Below are positions 17,702-26,252 of a DNA stretch of 64,000 nucleotides, piece by piece (position 1 is the first letter of the stretch; every line of letters starts with the position of its first letter). Below the pieces are notes generated by a model. The model searched no databases. It was not told where the DNA came from and saw only the letters and a program-made list of their open reading frames with translations. The stretch is from Vibrio sp. STUT-A11 (GTDB lineage Bacteria; Pseudomonadota; Gammaproteobacteria; Enterobacterales; Vibrionaceae), in assembly GCF_026000435.1 (NCBI RefSeq), contig NZ_AP026763.1, positions 2,604,001 to 2,668,000 on the forward strand, read 5' to 3'. The translations under genes and the position numbers were made by a program.

Positions 17702-18841
17702 CTATTCCTGAATGACGACAAGATCATCGCGGTGAATGACTTCTGAGCCGTAATCGTGACCCAAGACAGTGATAATATCTTTGCTGTGCTTGCCTGAGAT
17801 TTTAGTTAAATCCTCGCTTGAGTAAGCACTAATACCACGAGCCACCAACTTACCATGGGTATTGGTAACACGCACCACCTCACCACGGGCAAAATCACCA
17901 CTCACTTTAGTCACCCCTTTGGCTAACAAGCTGCTGCCTGTGCCAATCACTGCGTTTACTGCACCATCATCGATAATAATATCGCCTGATGCAGCAGGAC
18001 CCGCCAAGATCCAACGCTTACGGTTTTCCAGAGCTTCAGAGCAAGGTAAGAAACGTGTGCCATGGGGTTGTGGACTCAATGAATCCGTTATTACATTAAC
18101 TGCACTACCCGCCGCAATAATCACTTCGATACCCGCACGGCGAGCGATGTCAGCCGCTTGAAGCTTGGTAGCCATACCACCAGTACCCAGCGTCGTGCCG
18201 CTGTCGCCTGCGATTTTACGCAGCGTATCATCGATAGTTTTAACTTCTTTGATCAGCTCTGCATTTGGGTCTTTACGCGGATCAGCCGTAAACAGACCTT
18301 TTTGGTCTGTAAGAAGCAGTAATTTATCTGCACCACATAAAATTCCCACCAGTGCAGACAAGTTGTCATTATCACCGACTTTAATTTCACTGGTTGCTAC
18401 CGCATCGTTTTCGTTCACGATTGGAACGATATCGTTTGCGACTAAAGCGTTAATAGTATCGCGTGCATTAAGGAATCGCTCGCGATCTTCCAGATCTGCA
18501 CGAGTCAAAAGCATTTGGCCGATCTTAATATCGTAAATACTAAACAGAGACTCCCACGTTTGAATCAAACGAGTTTGCCCTACTGCAGCAAGTAATTGTT
18601 TACTCGCCATTTCGTTGGGCAATGCGGGGTATCCAAGATGCTCACGGCCTGCTGCAATTGCACCAGACGAAACCATTACCACTGAATGGCCTTGTTTTTT
18701 TAGTTCAGCACACTGGCGCGCCAGCTCAACCATATGAGCACGGTCTAGCGCGAGTGTCCCGCCTGTCAGCACACTTGTACCCAGTTTCACAACGACGGTT
18801 TTTGGCTGTGAAACGACTGCATTTTGTTGATTCGTTGTCAT
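17702..18841 (-). CDS. proB: Glutamate 5-kinase
   Basis: A 379-residue kinase for the first, proline-inhibited step of proline synthesis. The amino-acid-kinase domain (about 15-270) has VVVKLGTSVLTGG, VSSGAIAAGREHL and NENDAV. The C-terminal PUA domain occupies the last hundred residues. The start is ATG 18841 (MTTNQQNAV), and the extra eight upstream codons are unconserved. It is the first gene of the proBA operon. Confidence 0.95.
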   Translation of the reverse strand: MTTNQQNAVVSQPKTVVVKLGTSVLTGGTLALDRAHMVELARQCAELKKQGHSVVMVSSGAIAAGREHLGYPALPNEMASKQLLAAVGQTRLIQTWESLFSIYDIKIGQMLLTRADLEDRERFLNARDTINALVANDIVPIVNENDAVATSEIKVGDNDNLSALVGILCGADKLLLLTDQKGLFTADPRKDPNAELIKEVKTIDDTLRKIAGDSGTTLGTGGMATKLQAADIARRAGIEVIIAAGSAVNVITDSLSPQPHGTRFLPCSEALENRKRWILAGPAASGDIIIDDGAVNAVIGTGSSLLAKGVTKVSGDFARGEVVRVTNTHGKLVARGISAYSSEDLTKISGKHSKDIITVLGHDYGSEVIHRDDLVVIQE

Positions 18842-18910
18842 GATGTCTTCTGAAGTGAAAAACAAATTAAAGGAGATGTTTTAACAATCAAATGGGGATT
18901 TAACAAGAGA

Positions 18911-18932
18911 AAAGGTGCGAAAACGCACCTTT
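18911..18932 (-). terminator. Terminator of crl
   Basis: AAAGGTGCG and CGCACCTTT form a perfect stem around AAAA, 30 bp after the crl stop and just upstream of proB. Confidence 0.8.
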
Positions 18933-18961
18933 TTGTTTTTTAATAGAAGAAAAGGGGATAA

Positions 18962-19351
18962 TTAGGCAAAGTCAAACGACTCTGTATGGTATTCAACCTC
19001 TAATTTGAAATGTTCTTCGAGGGTATCGACCAGTTTCTGATGGAAGGTACTTTGTGTTAAGTAAACTTCCTCTACCGATTTTTTAGGCAACGCTTCCGAG
19101 TCCCATTGCCCTTCTTTATTGTATTTGCCGATGTGGTATTTGGCAGTAAAGCCCCCTTCGATAGCCTCTAAGTCCATCCACCAGCCCCAAAACTCTCGTT
19201 TTTCTGGTGATTTCTTATCGTCGACGCAAACTGACAAACAATCAAAATAGTAACGACCTTCTTCTGATTGCGGTTCACGTAGATAAGGCCCTATCGCCTT
19301 TAACTTAGACATCAAGCGAAAGTGAGTTGGCCCCTGAGTCGTCTCTGACAT
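18962..19351 (-). CDS. crl: Sigma-S-binding protein Crl
   Basis: A 129-residue protein that binds sigma-S and favours assembly of its RNA polymerase holoenzyme. The conserved block FDCLSVCVDDKKSPEKREFW followed by GWWMDLE is unmistakable. The start is the ATG giving MSETTQGPTHFRL; six upstream codons are unlikely. Its neighbour frsA is also the E. coli neighbour. Confidence 0.94.
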   Translation of the reverse strand: MSETTQGPTHFRLMSKLKAIGPYLREPQSEEGRYYFDCLSVCVDDKKSPEKREFWGWWMDLEAIEGGFTAKYHIGKYNKEGQWDSEALPKKSVEEVYLTQSTFHQKLVDTLEEHFKLEVEYHTESFDFA

Positions 19352-19462
19352 ATGAATCTCCGTTTCCATAATAAAAAGTGAATACTCAAGAATGATTATT
19401 ATTTGATTATCATGAGCTTAATTTTTGCTCAGGTACTCACTTTAACTCAATGGCAAGGTTTG

Positions 19463-20710
19463 TCATCTTAATAATTCATCTTCCAACCACTTTATGGCCA
19501 AATCGAGGGATTGCTCATAACCTTTTGAAATCGACTTAGCGCTGATTTTTTTCGCCTGTCCATACTGACTAAAAAGTGCAACTAGCTGATTATCACTGTG
19601 TGGTGAGACCGGATCGCCCTCCAAACCTAATGCCAGAATTGGCACCTTAGTTCTACGGTTAGATAGAAAGCCTTGAACTTTCAGCGACCACGCTTTCATT
19701 TGCCCTGCCATGCTGTTGATATCGACGGCACTTTTACCTAGTCGTGATGCCAATAAATCCAGGTACATTTTCGGCATCTGCTGTAATTTTTGAGTAGAGG
19801 TAAAAAGATCATGCACAGGTGCGCCCATCGCAACACAAGCTTTTATCTTTTCCTGCTCAATAAATGAAAGACGAACCATCGCATTGCCGCCAAAGCGAAA
19901 TCCAACTAGCCCCACTTTATGGTGATCAACGTAAGGAATCGAATAAAGCTCATTCAGTACCGTCTGGTGGATACAACTCGTGTCTTCGGTCAGAGGCCAA
20001 CGTGAACTGTGTCCAATCGAAGGCATATCAACCGTTAGCATCGCAATATCTTTTGGCGCAAAATGATGACGGAACAGTTGCCACATGTCGGTTTGCAGAC
20101 TATCCAAACCCGCACTAACCATCACAACAGGCAGTTGCTTATCCGTTCTAGGCAGATGTAAATTCGCAATGATTTTCCGATTCTGGTACGGCACTTCGAT
20201 TTGTTTGATGGTGTATTGGGTTTTCTCTGCCCCTTCCGAATACGCTTTGTTGGCCAGCACCTGAGCCTGCAGCGCTAAATTATCGTTCTTTAAATGCGGG
20301 TAGCCAGCGATACTGAAACACAAAGAGGCAGTAAAAAGCTCATCTGCGGCTGCTTCTCCTTGCATATTTTCAGCACGCTTTTGATGCGCCATGCCCAACT
20401 TGATCCACTCGAACGTCCAGTTTCCGCTGTGGTAACCCATCACGGTATCTAACCAGTCATCGTTAGTACGAGAGTGGGTCGAAGAGGCAATTCTAGATAG
20501 CACCTGTTCTATCTCAATGGGATCTACACCTTGCCATGCCCATTGCAGACGCAGTAAATGACGATACCAAGCACTCTCTGCCTTTGCTTCTCTTTCATCG
20601 AGGATTTTCTGGCTGGTTGGCATGTACTGAGTTAATGCCGAGGTCTCTCTGGCTTGCTTGTGTTTAACAAACAATGTTTCGGATAGGTTTTTACTGATAT
20701 CTTCCGGCAT
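19463..20710 (-). CDS. frsA: Esterase FrsA
   Basis: A 415-residue alpha/beta-fold esterase of the FrsA (YafA) family, named for its effect on the fermentation/respiration balance and its binding to EIIA-Glc. The N-terminal half is helical, with NLSETLFVKHKQARETSAL at the start. The hydrolase half contains VMVSAGLDSLQTDMW, the elbow LVGFRFGGNAMVR in place of a classical G-x-S-x-G, and LGLEGDPVSPHSDN near the end. The Ser at the elbow is replaced by Arg-Phe, as in the family, so esterase activity is uncertain. The order crl-frsA-gpt is conserved. Confidence 0.93.
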   Translation of the reverse strand: MPEDISKNLSETLFVKHKQARETSALTQYMPTSQKILDEREAKAESAWYRHLLRLQWAWQGVDPIEIEQVLSRIASSTHSRTNDDWLDTVMGYHSGNWTFEWIKLGMAHQKRAENMQGEAAADELFTASLCFSIAGYPHLKNDNLALQAQVLANKAYSEGAEKTQYTIKQIEVPYQNRKIIANLHLPRTDKQLPVVMVSAGLDSLQTDMWQLFRHHFAPKDIAMLTVDMPSIGHSSRWPLTEDTSCIHQTVLNELYSIPYVDHHKVGLVGFRFGGNAMVRLSFIEQEKIKACVAMGAPVHDLFTSTQKLQQMPKMYLDLLASRLGKSAVDINSMAGQMKAWSLKVQGFLSNRRTKVPILALGLEGDPVSPHSDNQLVALFSQYGQAKKISAKSISKGYEQSLDLAIKWLEDELLR

Positions 20711-20756
20711 ATGAAGCGCTCTAGACTAATTGCAATATCTACAATGATAATAAAAA

Positions 20757-20780
20757 AAATGCCCCTAAACAGGGGCATTT
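20757..20780 (-). terminator. Terminator of gpt
   Basis: AAATGCCCCT and AGGGGCATTT form a perfect 10-bp stem around a 4-nt loop, with a long T-run on the minus strand. It lies 22 bp after the gpt stop. Confidence 0.92.
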
Positions 20781-20801
20781 CTCAATATTCTTTGACTGCA
20801 A

Positions 20802-21266
20802 TTATTTTTGCTTGCGGTTTACTGGCTCAACGTACTGGATAGACATATCCCATGGCTGCTCGATCCAAGTATCTTGCTCAATATCAACAACGTAGTCGTC
20901 TAGAAGCTCTTTGCCTGACGGCTTAGCACATACAGCAATCATTTTTGCTTTTGGATACATTTCACGCAATTGACGCGCAGTATCACCACTATCTACTAGG
21001 TCTTCAACGATTAGGTAACCTTCACCGTCACCTTCTGGTGCTTTAAGTACAGACATATCACGCTGATGGTCATGGTCGTAACTTGAAATACAAATAGTAT
21101 CAACGTAACGAATGCCCAGTTCGCGAGCCAGAATTGCACCAGGGACCAGACCGCCACGGCTTACTGCCCAGATACCCTTCCACTGCTCAGCTGGCATTTG
21201 CTTCTCAGCCAGTTCACGACAGTAAGTCTGCATCGCATCCCAAGTGATAATGAATTTTTTACTCAT
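20802..21266 (-). CDS. gpt: Xanthine-guanine phosphoribosyltransferase
   Basis: A 154-residue purine-salvage enzyme that forms XMP, GMP and IMP from the free bases and PRPP. The PRPP-binding motif is LIVEDLVDSGDTARQL (about 88-103), and WAVSRGGLVPGAI lies in the N-terminal part. The length is typical of E. coli Gpt (152). Its divergent neighbourhood also holds a purine permease gene read in the same direction, consistent with a salvage unit. Confidence 0.96.
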   Translation of the reverse strand: MSKKFIITWDAMQTYCRELAEKQMPAEQWKGIWAVSRGGLVPGAILARELGIRYVDTICISSYDHDHQRDMSVLKAPEGDGEGYLIVEDLVDSGDTARQLREMYPKAKMIAVCAKPSGKELLDDYVVDIEQDTWIEQPWDMSIQYVEPVNRKQK

Positions 21267-21482
21267 TGTAATAACCTAATAATTTAAAAATATGTATCCC
21301 CAATAATTAGTGAAAATGACGGATAAGCGATCTATTCACTAAGCTCTCAAAATAAATCTGAGGCGGGGTTTAAAGCAGCGCAAACGATTATTCTACCGAA
21401 AGCTAATATTAATACCAATGGTGATATCAAATTTCTCTACATCGAGCGTAGAAACTTCCATTTCAGTAAAGAAAATTAAAAT

Positions 21483-21518
21483 AAAAAAGCCAGCGCAAAC
21501 TCGTGTTGGCACTGGCTT
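21483..21518 (-). terminator. Terminator of the NCS2 permease gene
   Basis: AAGCCAGTGC and GCGCTGGCTT pair (one G-T wobble), extended inward by CAA/TTG, and are followed by TTTTTT on the minus strand. Confidence 0.85.
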
Positions 21519-21532
21519 AGAACTGAATAGAA

Positions 21533-22822
21533 TTAACCTACAAGGTATTTGACGATGAAGATAGCTGACATCACCCAAACACTCAGCGATACATCACGAC
21601 CTTTACCACTGAAGAGCTTGATAGCAGAGTAAGCGATAAAGCCTAGTGTAATACCTTCCGCAATAGAGAAAGTAAGTGGCATAACAAGACAAGTAACAAC
21701 CACTGGTGATGCCTCAGTCAGGTCACGCCAATCGATACTTACTAAGCCAGACAGCATCAGGATCGCTACGTAGAATAGAGCACCTGATGTTGCGTATGCT
21801 GGAATCATACCTGCAAGAGGTGAAAAGAATAGAGCCAGTAGGAACAGCACGCCCACAACAACAGCCGTCAGACCAGTACGACCACCAGCAGCGACACCAG
21901 CCACACTTTCAATGTAAGAAGTGGTGTTTGATGTACCCAGTAGAGCACCTACAGAAGTTGCTGTTGAATCAGCTAGTAGCGCTTTATTCAGGCGAGGAAT
22001 GTTACCGTTTTCGTCTGTTAGACCTGCCTTTTGAGAAACGCCAACCAGCGTACCCGCAGTATCGAACAAGTCTACAAATAGGAAAGCAAACACAACAGAG
22101 ATCATGCCAACTTCAAACAAGCCAGAGAAATCTAGTTGTAAGAACGTAGGAGCAATACTTGGTGGTGTCGACATCACACCGCCCCACTGCACATCACCGA
22201 AAAGTAGGCCTAGTGCAGTCACACCTAGAATTGCAATCATTACCGCTCCCTTCACACCACGGTGAACAAGCGAAATAGTCAGGAAGAAACCGATTGCGGC
22301 TAAAACAGATGGTAGCGAGGTAATATTACCCATCGAAACCAGAGTCGCTGGGTTATCAACCACGATGCCTGCATTTTTAAGTGCAATAAAAGCAAGGAAC
22401 AAACCAATACCTGCCGAAATGCCGGTACGTAATGAGTGAGGAATTGAGTTGATGATCCATTCACGAATCTTGAACACACTTAATAGAATGAACAAAATAC
22501 CGGAAACAAATACAGCAGCCAATGCCACTTGCCATGTGTAACCCATTCCCAATACAACAGAGTAAGTGAAGAATGCGTTAAGCCCCATTCCCGGAGCCTG
22601 TGCGATTGGGTAGTTAGCTACCAAACCCATAATGAAACAGCCAACAGCAGCAGCAAGACAGGTGGCGACAAAAATAGCACCACGATCCATGCCTGTGTCA
22701 GCAAGGATAGCTGGGTTTACAAAAATAATGTAAGCCATGGTCAGGAAGGTAGTAACACCTGCGATGATCTCAGTGCGCACATTAGTGCCATTTTCACTGA
22801 GCTTAAAGAGCCTTTCGAGCAT
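21533..22822 (-). CDS. NCS2-family guanine/hypoxanthine permease
   Basis: A 429-residue inner-membrane transporter with 12-14 membrane segments. It belongs to the AzgA-like branch of NCS2 nucleobase:proton symporters: AQAPGMGLNAFFTYSVVLGM near residue 75, FLFVDLFDTAGTLVG at about 240, and SNTTSYIESVAGVAAGGRTG at about 285. These are the motifs of E. coli GhxP/GhxQ and AdeP/AdeQ, so the substrate is probably guanine, hypoxanthine or adenine. A PurR-like box lies just downstream of its -10 element, which supports a purine role. Confidence 0.88.
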   Translation of the reverse strand: MLERLFKLSENGTNVRTEIIAGVTTFLTMAYIIFVNPAILADTGMDRGAIFVATCLAAAVGCFIMGLVANYPIAQAPGMGLNAFFTYSVVLGMGYTWQVALAAVFVSGILFILLSVFKIREWIINSIPHSLRTGISAGIGLFLAFIALKNAGIVVDNPATLVSMGNITSLPSVLAAIGFFLTISLVHRGVKGAVMIAILGVTALGLLFGDVQWGGVMSTPPSIAPTFLQLDFSGLFEVGMISVVFAFLFVDLFDTAGTLVGVSQKAGLTDENGNIPRLNKALLADSTATSVGALLGTSNTTSYIESVAGVAAGGRTGLTAVVVGVLFLLALFFSPLAGMIPAYATSGALFYVAILMLSGLVSIDWRDLTEASPVVVTCLVMPLTFSIAEGITLGFIAYSAIKLFSGKGRDVSLSVWVMSAIFIVKYLVG

Positions 22823-22846
22823 GATCGAGTCCTGTTAAAGGTAAAA

Positions 22847-22883
22847 AAGTAAACGGTTGCGTAATCGATTGGTGTGAATTATA
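22847..22883 (-). promoter_or_regulatory. PurR-like operator and -10 box of the permease gene
   Basis: On the minus strand ACGCAACCGTTTACTT (22862-22847) matches the PurR box ACGCAAACGTTTGCGT at 12 of 16 bases. It follows the -10 hexamer TATAAT (22883-22878), so a bound repressor would cover about +8 to +24. Confidence 0.6.
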
Positions 22884-23192
22884 AAGTTATCAAATAGTAA
22901 ATTCCAGATAGAATCTTCACTCTAAATGGATTTTTTTGCAGGATATGAAACCCATTCGCTAGGATTTTTTACACTGGGAAAAATTAAAGCTTAAGAAACA
23001 ATAACTAGCAAATTCAGACGTAATACTCACAAAGAATACAAACTGAACAATGTTCTAAACTTTCACATCGAAAGCTCGATTTCTAGTTATCTTTTTGAGC
23101 GTATTGCGTGAAGATATTGCATTAGACAGGACAAGTGATAAAGGAATTGACACTTAGTGATGATTTTTTAGACAAGCCACGAAAAAGAACAT
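22884..23192. other. Intergenic region without recognised feature
   Basis: AT-rich spacer between the permease promoter and the terminator of the small transcript. Nothing supportable was seen apart from the outer part of the permease promoter. Confidence 0.5.
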
Positions 23193-23220
23193 AAAAAAAC
23201 GCCACTCGAAATGAGTGGCG
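23193..23220 (-). terminator. Terminator of the small transcript
   Basis: CGCCACTC and GAGTGGCG form a perfect 8-bp GC-rich stem around a 5-nt loop, followed by seven T on the minus strand. Confidence 0.92.
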
Positions 23221-23307
23221 GCGAATCATGTCAGAACTATTACTGAAATAAAATTCCAAATTATAGGGGTGAACAAACTGTTCAAGTCACATGCGTTGAC
23301 GACTTAC

Positions 23308-23394
23308 TTAGTAGCCAAAGCTTGTTGGGTATACAAAGCTACCGGTATATACAGATTTAGTATTCCAGAACATTGTACTTGGTAAACCTTTCAT
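23308..23394 (-). CDS. vcdP: 28-residue peptide of the small transcript (VcdP-like)
   Basis: ATG at 23394, 6 nt behind AAGGTGAT, opens 28 codons: MKGLPSTMFWNTKSVYTGSF followed by VYPTSFGY. The peptide is rich in aromatic and hydroxyl residues, with no membrane helix or signal peptide. The start region is well placed for translation and the stop is followed by an 85-nt untranslated part and a terminator. If this is VcdP it binds and stimulates citrate synthase. It is too short for standard gene calling. Confidence 0.55.
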   Translation of the reverse strand: MKGLPSTMFWNTKSVYTGSFVYPTSFGY

Positions 23395-23504
23395 AACTAT
23401 CACCTTCTTAATCAATTAATGCAGTCGTTGATTCTCAGTTCCTTGGAGGCGATTAACGGACTCATCCTTTGAGCATTTTATTCTTCTCTCTGAAGATGGT
23501 TATA

Positions 23505-23532
23505 AATATACCACCAAGAAATTTTATTACAA
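23505..23532 (-). promoter_or_regulatory. Promoter of the small transcript
   Basis: On the minus strand TTGTAA (23532-23527) and TATATT (23510-23505) are spaced by 16 bp. Transcription would start near 23498. Confidence 0.65.
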
Positions 23533-23539
23533 CTCTTTT

Positions 23540-23555
23540 AGTGATTTGAATCACA
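23540..23555. promoter_or_regulatory. CRP (or FNR) box upstream of the small transcript
   Basis: On the minus strand TGTGATTCAAATCACT fits TGTGA-N6-TCACA with one mismatch, and its core GTGAT-N4-ATCAC also resembles an FNR site. Its centre is about 49 bp upstream of the inferred start, not the usual 41 or 61, so the start or the mode of control may differ. Confidence 0.65.
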
Positions 23556-23834
23556 AAAATTACCACAAACAGAGTATAAACTGCGATTCATGTAACTAAA
23601 TTACACATTTATAAATAAGAACATGACGTAATATGTCCAAAACAACATAAAGTCATGCTTCTCATTCATAAACTGTGACAATCCATAAAGAAATCCTTAG
23701 GTCGGCGACTACTCGTCGCCCTCTTCAGGTGGTATCCTTGAGCTAACTAAGCCAGATATAAATAGCGATTTATGCTAATCATTTGCAATTATTGCAACAA
23801 CATATCTGGAAATATAGATAAAAAGGAGCTTTCC

Positions 23835-25307
23835 GTGTCTGAATTCCACTCTGAAATCAGTACTTTGTCACCCAGCCTACTTTGGCGCTTTTTCGATAAG
23901 ATTTGTTCGATCCCTCATCCATCCAAGCATGAGGAAGCGCTAGCACAATACATTATCAGTTGGGCAACCGAGCAAGGTTTTGACGTACGCCGTGATCCTA
24001 CTGGTAACGTCTTCATCAAAAAGCCAGCCACTCCAGGTATGGAAAACAAAAAAGGTGTAGTTCTGCAAGCGCACATCGACATGGTGCCGCAAAAGAACGA
24101 AGACACTGACCACGACTTTACTACCGATCCGATTCAGCCATACATCGATGGCGAATGGGTAACCGCAAAAGGTACGACACTTGGCGCTGACAACGGCATT
24201 GGCATGGCATCGTGTCTAGCGGTTCTTGCCTCTACTGAGATCAAACATGGCCCGATTGAAGTTCTTCTGACCATTGATGAAGAAGCTGGTATGACAGGTG
24301 CATTCGGGCTTGAGTCAGGCTGGTTAGAAGGTGAGATCCTGCTAAACACAGACTCTGAGCAAGAAGGTGAAGTCTACATGGGTTGTGCTGGCGGTATCGA
24401 CGGTGCAATGACATTCGATATCACTCGTGATGCGATCCCAGCAGGCTTTGTTACTCGCCAACTAACACTAAAAGGCTTAAAAGGCGGCCACTCTGGTTGT
24501 GATATTCACACGGGTCGCGGCAATGCCAACAAATTGCTGGGTCGCTTCCTTGCAGGTCACGCTCGTGAATTAGATCTTCGTTTGGTTGAATTCCGTGGTG
24601 GTAGCTTGCGTAATGCAATTCCTCGTGAAGCATTCGTCACTGTTGCACTTCCAGTAGAACACCAAGACAAACTTGCAGAGTTGTTCAACGACTACACAGA
24701 ACTACTGAAAGCTGAGCTAGGTAAAGTAGAAACCGATATTGTTACTTTCAACGAAGAGATTGCAACTGACGTTCAAGCGCTTGCTTCTGCAGACCAACAA
24801 CGCTTTATCGCGGCGCTTAATGCATGTCCAAACGGCGTTATTCGTATGAGTGACGAGATAGAAGGTGTCGTGGAAACCTCTTTGAACGTGGGTGTCATCA
24901 CCACAGAAGAGAACAAAGTAACCGTACTGTGTCTAATCCGCTCACTGATTGATTCTGGCCGTAGCCAAGTGGTTGGTATGCTGCATTCCGTTGCAGAACT
25001 GGCTGGTGCTCAAATCGAGTTCTCAGGTGCCTACCCTGGCTGGAAACCAGATGCGGATTCAGAGATCATGGCAATCTTCCGCGATATGTACGAAGGTATC
25101 TACGGTCACAAACCAAACATCATGGTGATCCATGCAGGTCTGGAGTGTGGCCTGTTTAAAGAACCTTATCCTAATATGGACATGGTATCTTTTGGTCCTA
25201 CGATCAAATTCCCTCACTCTCCTGACGAAAAGGTGAAGATCGATACCGTTCAGCTATTTTGGGATCAAATGGTCGCTCTTCTGCAAGCGATTCCTGAAAA
25301 AGCATAA
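23835..25307 (+). CDS. pepD: Cytosolic beta-Ala-His (Xaa-His) dipeptidase PepD
   Basis: A 490-residue M20-family metallodipeptidase that cleaves carnosine-type and many other dipeptides. The start is GTG 23835, 8 nt behind AAAAGGAG, giving VSEFHSEISTLSPSLLW, which aligns with E. coli PepD (485 residues); the open frame upstream is not conserved. Metal and catalytic motifs are LQAHIDMVPQ, GADNGIGMAS and TIDEEAGMTGAFG, with the lid/dimerisation domain in the middle and a final His in KFPHSPDE. Confidence 0.95.
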   Translation: MSEFHSEISTLSPSLLWRFFDKICSIPHPSKHEEALAQYIISWATEQGFDVRRDPTGNVFIKKPATPGMENKKGVVLQAHIDMVPQKNEDTDHDFTTDPIQPYIDGEWVTAKGTTLGADNGIGMASCLAVLASTEIKHGPIEVLLTIDEEAGMTGAFGLESGWLEGEILLNTDSEQEGEVYMGCAGGIDGAMTFDITRDAIPAGFVTRQLTLKGLKGGHSGCDIHTGRGNANKLLGRFLAGHARELDLRLVEFRGGSLRNAIPREAFVTVALPVEHQDKLAELFNDYTELLKAELGKVETDIVTFNEEIATDVQALASADQQRFIAALNACPNGVIRMSDEIEGVVETSLNVGVITTEENKVTVLCLIRSLIDSGRSQVVGMLHSVAELAGAQIEFSGAYPGWKPDADSEIMAIFRDMYEGIYGHKPNIMVIHAGLECGLFKEPYPNMDMVSFGPTIKFPHSPDEKVKIDTVQLFWDQMVALLQAIPEKA

Positions 25308-25340
25308 TCACTTATTGTGTGAAGATACGATAAGGTCAAG

Positions 25341-25365
25341 AAAGGGTGCAATCGCACCCTTTTTT
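25341..25365 (+). terminator. Terminator of pepD
   Basis: AAAGGGTGC and GCACCCTTT pair around AATC, followed by a run of T, 34 bp after the pepD stop. Confidence 0.92.
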
Positions 25366-25386
25366 CTTGCAAATGATGCTAGCTGA

Positions 25387-25926
25387 TTACACACGCGTTT
25401 GTGCGTAGGCTGCCAACTCATCCATTGAAGTCTTAGCTACCACTTCACCATCAATGAAGTAAGTAACAAAGTCGCCTTCACGTACGCCAGTCAACATTGC
25501 TTTATCGCCATTACTGTACGTAATGTCCATTTGGATGGTGTTTTCGTCGATTTGTTCCATTTGGCCTTGCTCAATCACTCGGTTGTTAGCCAGAGGGCTA
25601 ATTGGAGCGGTTGTCAGAGACTCATCTAATTGGTGGTTTACATCAATGTAAGTGTCCACCTTAGAATCAAAAATATGCGGCTTACCGTTTAACGGGTTTT
25701 TACCTGTCCAAAATTCCAATGAGTTAAATACGATATAATCAGCTGCTATCGCTACACCATAAACGGGCGCCATAAGCATGTTCAGACCACCACGAGCATA
25801 ACGGTTATCTACCGCTTTTACGTTAAAGCCCATAACATAACCAGTCACTGCATTACTGCCCACACAACCTGAAAGCGCAACTGCCACAGCAGTCATTACG
25901 CCTATTTTAGCCATTGCCTTTTTCAT
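25387..25926 (-). CDS. DUF3332 lipoprotein
   Basis: A 179-residue predicted lipoprotein. The signal peptide MKKAMAKIGVMTAVAVALSG ends in the lipobox LSGC (Cys about 21). The mature part has a hydrophobic stretch, GLNMLMAPVYGVAIAADYIV, and the family core LEFWTGKNPL, then a polar C-terminal domain. DUF3332 proteins are common in Vibrio and have no known function. The ATG at 25926 lies behind GAGGT; the open frame could start one codon earlier at TTG. It is convergent with pepD. Confidence 0.85.
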   Translation of the reverse strand: MKKAMAKIGVMTAVAVALSGCVGSNAVTGYVMGFNVKAVDNRYARGGLNMLMAPVYGVAIAADYIVFNSLEFWTGKNPLNGKPHIFDSKVDTYIDVNHQLDESLTTAPISPLANNRVIEQGQMEQIDENTIQMDITYSNGDKAMLTGVREGDFVTYFIDGEVVAKTSMDELAAYAQTRV

Positions 25927-26252
25927 CAAAACCTCAAGGTAGAGTTTATTCGGTCAAATCCGGCGCGGATGTTAGCTAAATAAAAATCAGGAAAAAAGCG
26001 ATATTTAGTCTCCAGAAGTTTTATTATTACTTTTAAGACTCAATCAGTTAGCAAGAAAATAGTTACCTGAAGAGCCATAAGACTAACAAGATACAACCGC
26101 TATAACTGGCGTCATTTTTACAACAAAAACCTCACACAAGACTGATTAGTCGCGTTAATAAAAATAATTTGTCGTATCCTTAATCAAAATGATTAGTTTG
26201 ATTATGACGCGATTGTTACATTGTTGAAAAACTATTGGAAAGAGATGGTTTT
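25927..26252. other. Divergent intergenic region with an inverted repeat
   Basis: Between the DUF3332 gene and the deacylase gene. AATCAAA (26182-26188) and TTTGATT (26197-26203) form an inverted repeat with an 8-bp spacer about 50 bp before the next start, a possible operator. No ORF or RNA was recognised. Confidence 0.4.

Larger units (their letters stand above)
23193..23498 (-). ncRNA. vcdRP: Small transcript with embedded ORF, probable VcdRP-type dual-function RNA
   Basis: Read on the minus strand, this stretch has a promoter, a 28-codon ORF with a ribosome site, and a strong rho-independent terminator, with no other gene. The predicted RNA is about 305 nt. Location (between an NCS2 permease and pepD), a nearby CRP-type box and the small ORF match what I recall of V. 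cholerae VcdRP. That RNA represses PTS sugar-uptake genes and encodes a 29-residue activator of citrate synthase. The identification with VcdRP rests on context and memory, not on an alignment; the existence of a discrete small transcription unit is much firmer. Confidence 0.55.

Noticed and set aside
21378..21393. PurR-like site GCGCAAACGATTATTC upstream of gpt
   Set aside because: Only the left half fits the PurR consensus and it lies ~110 bp from the start; too weak to call.
21393..21578. Small minus-strand frame behind the permease gene
   Set aside because: It runs through the terminator of the permease gene and has no start features or family.
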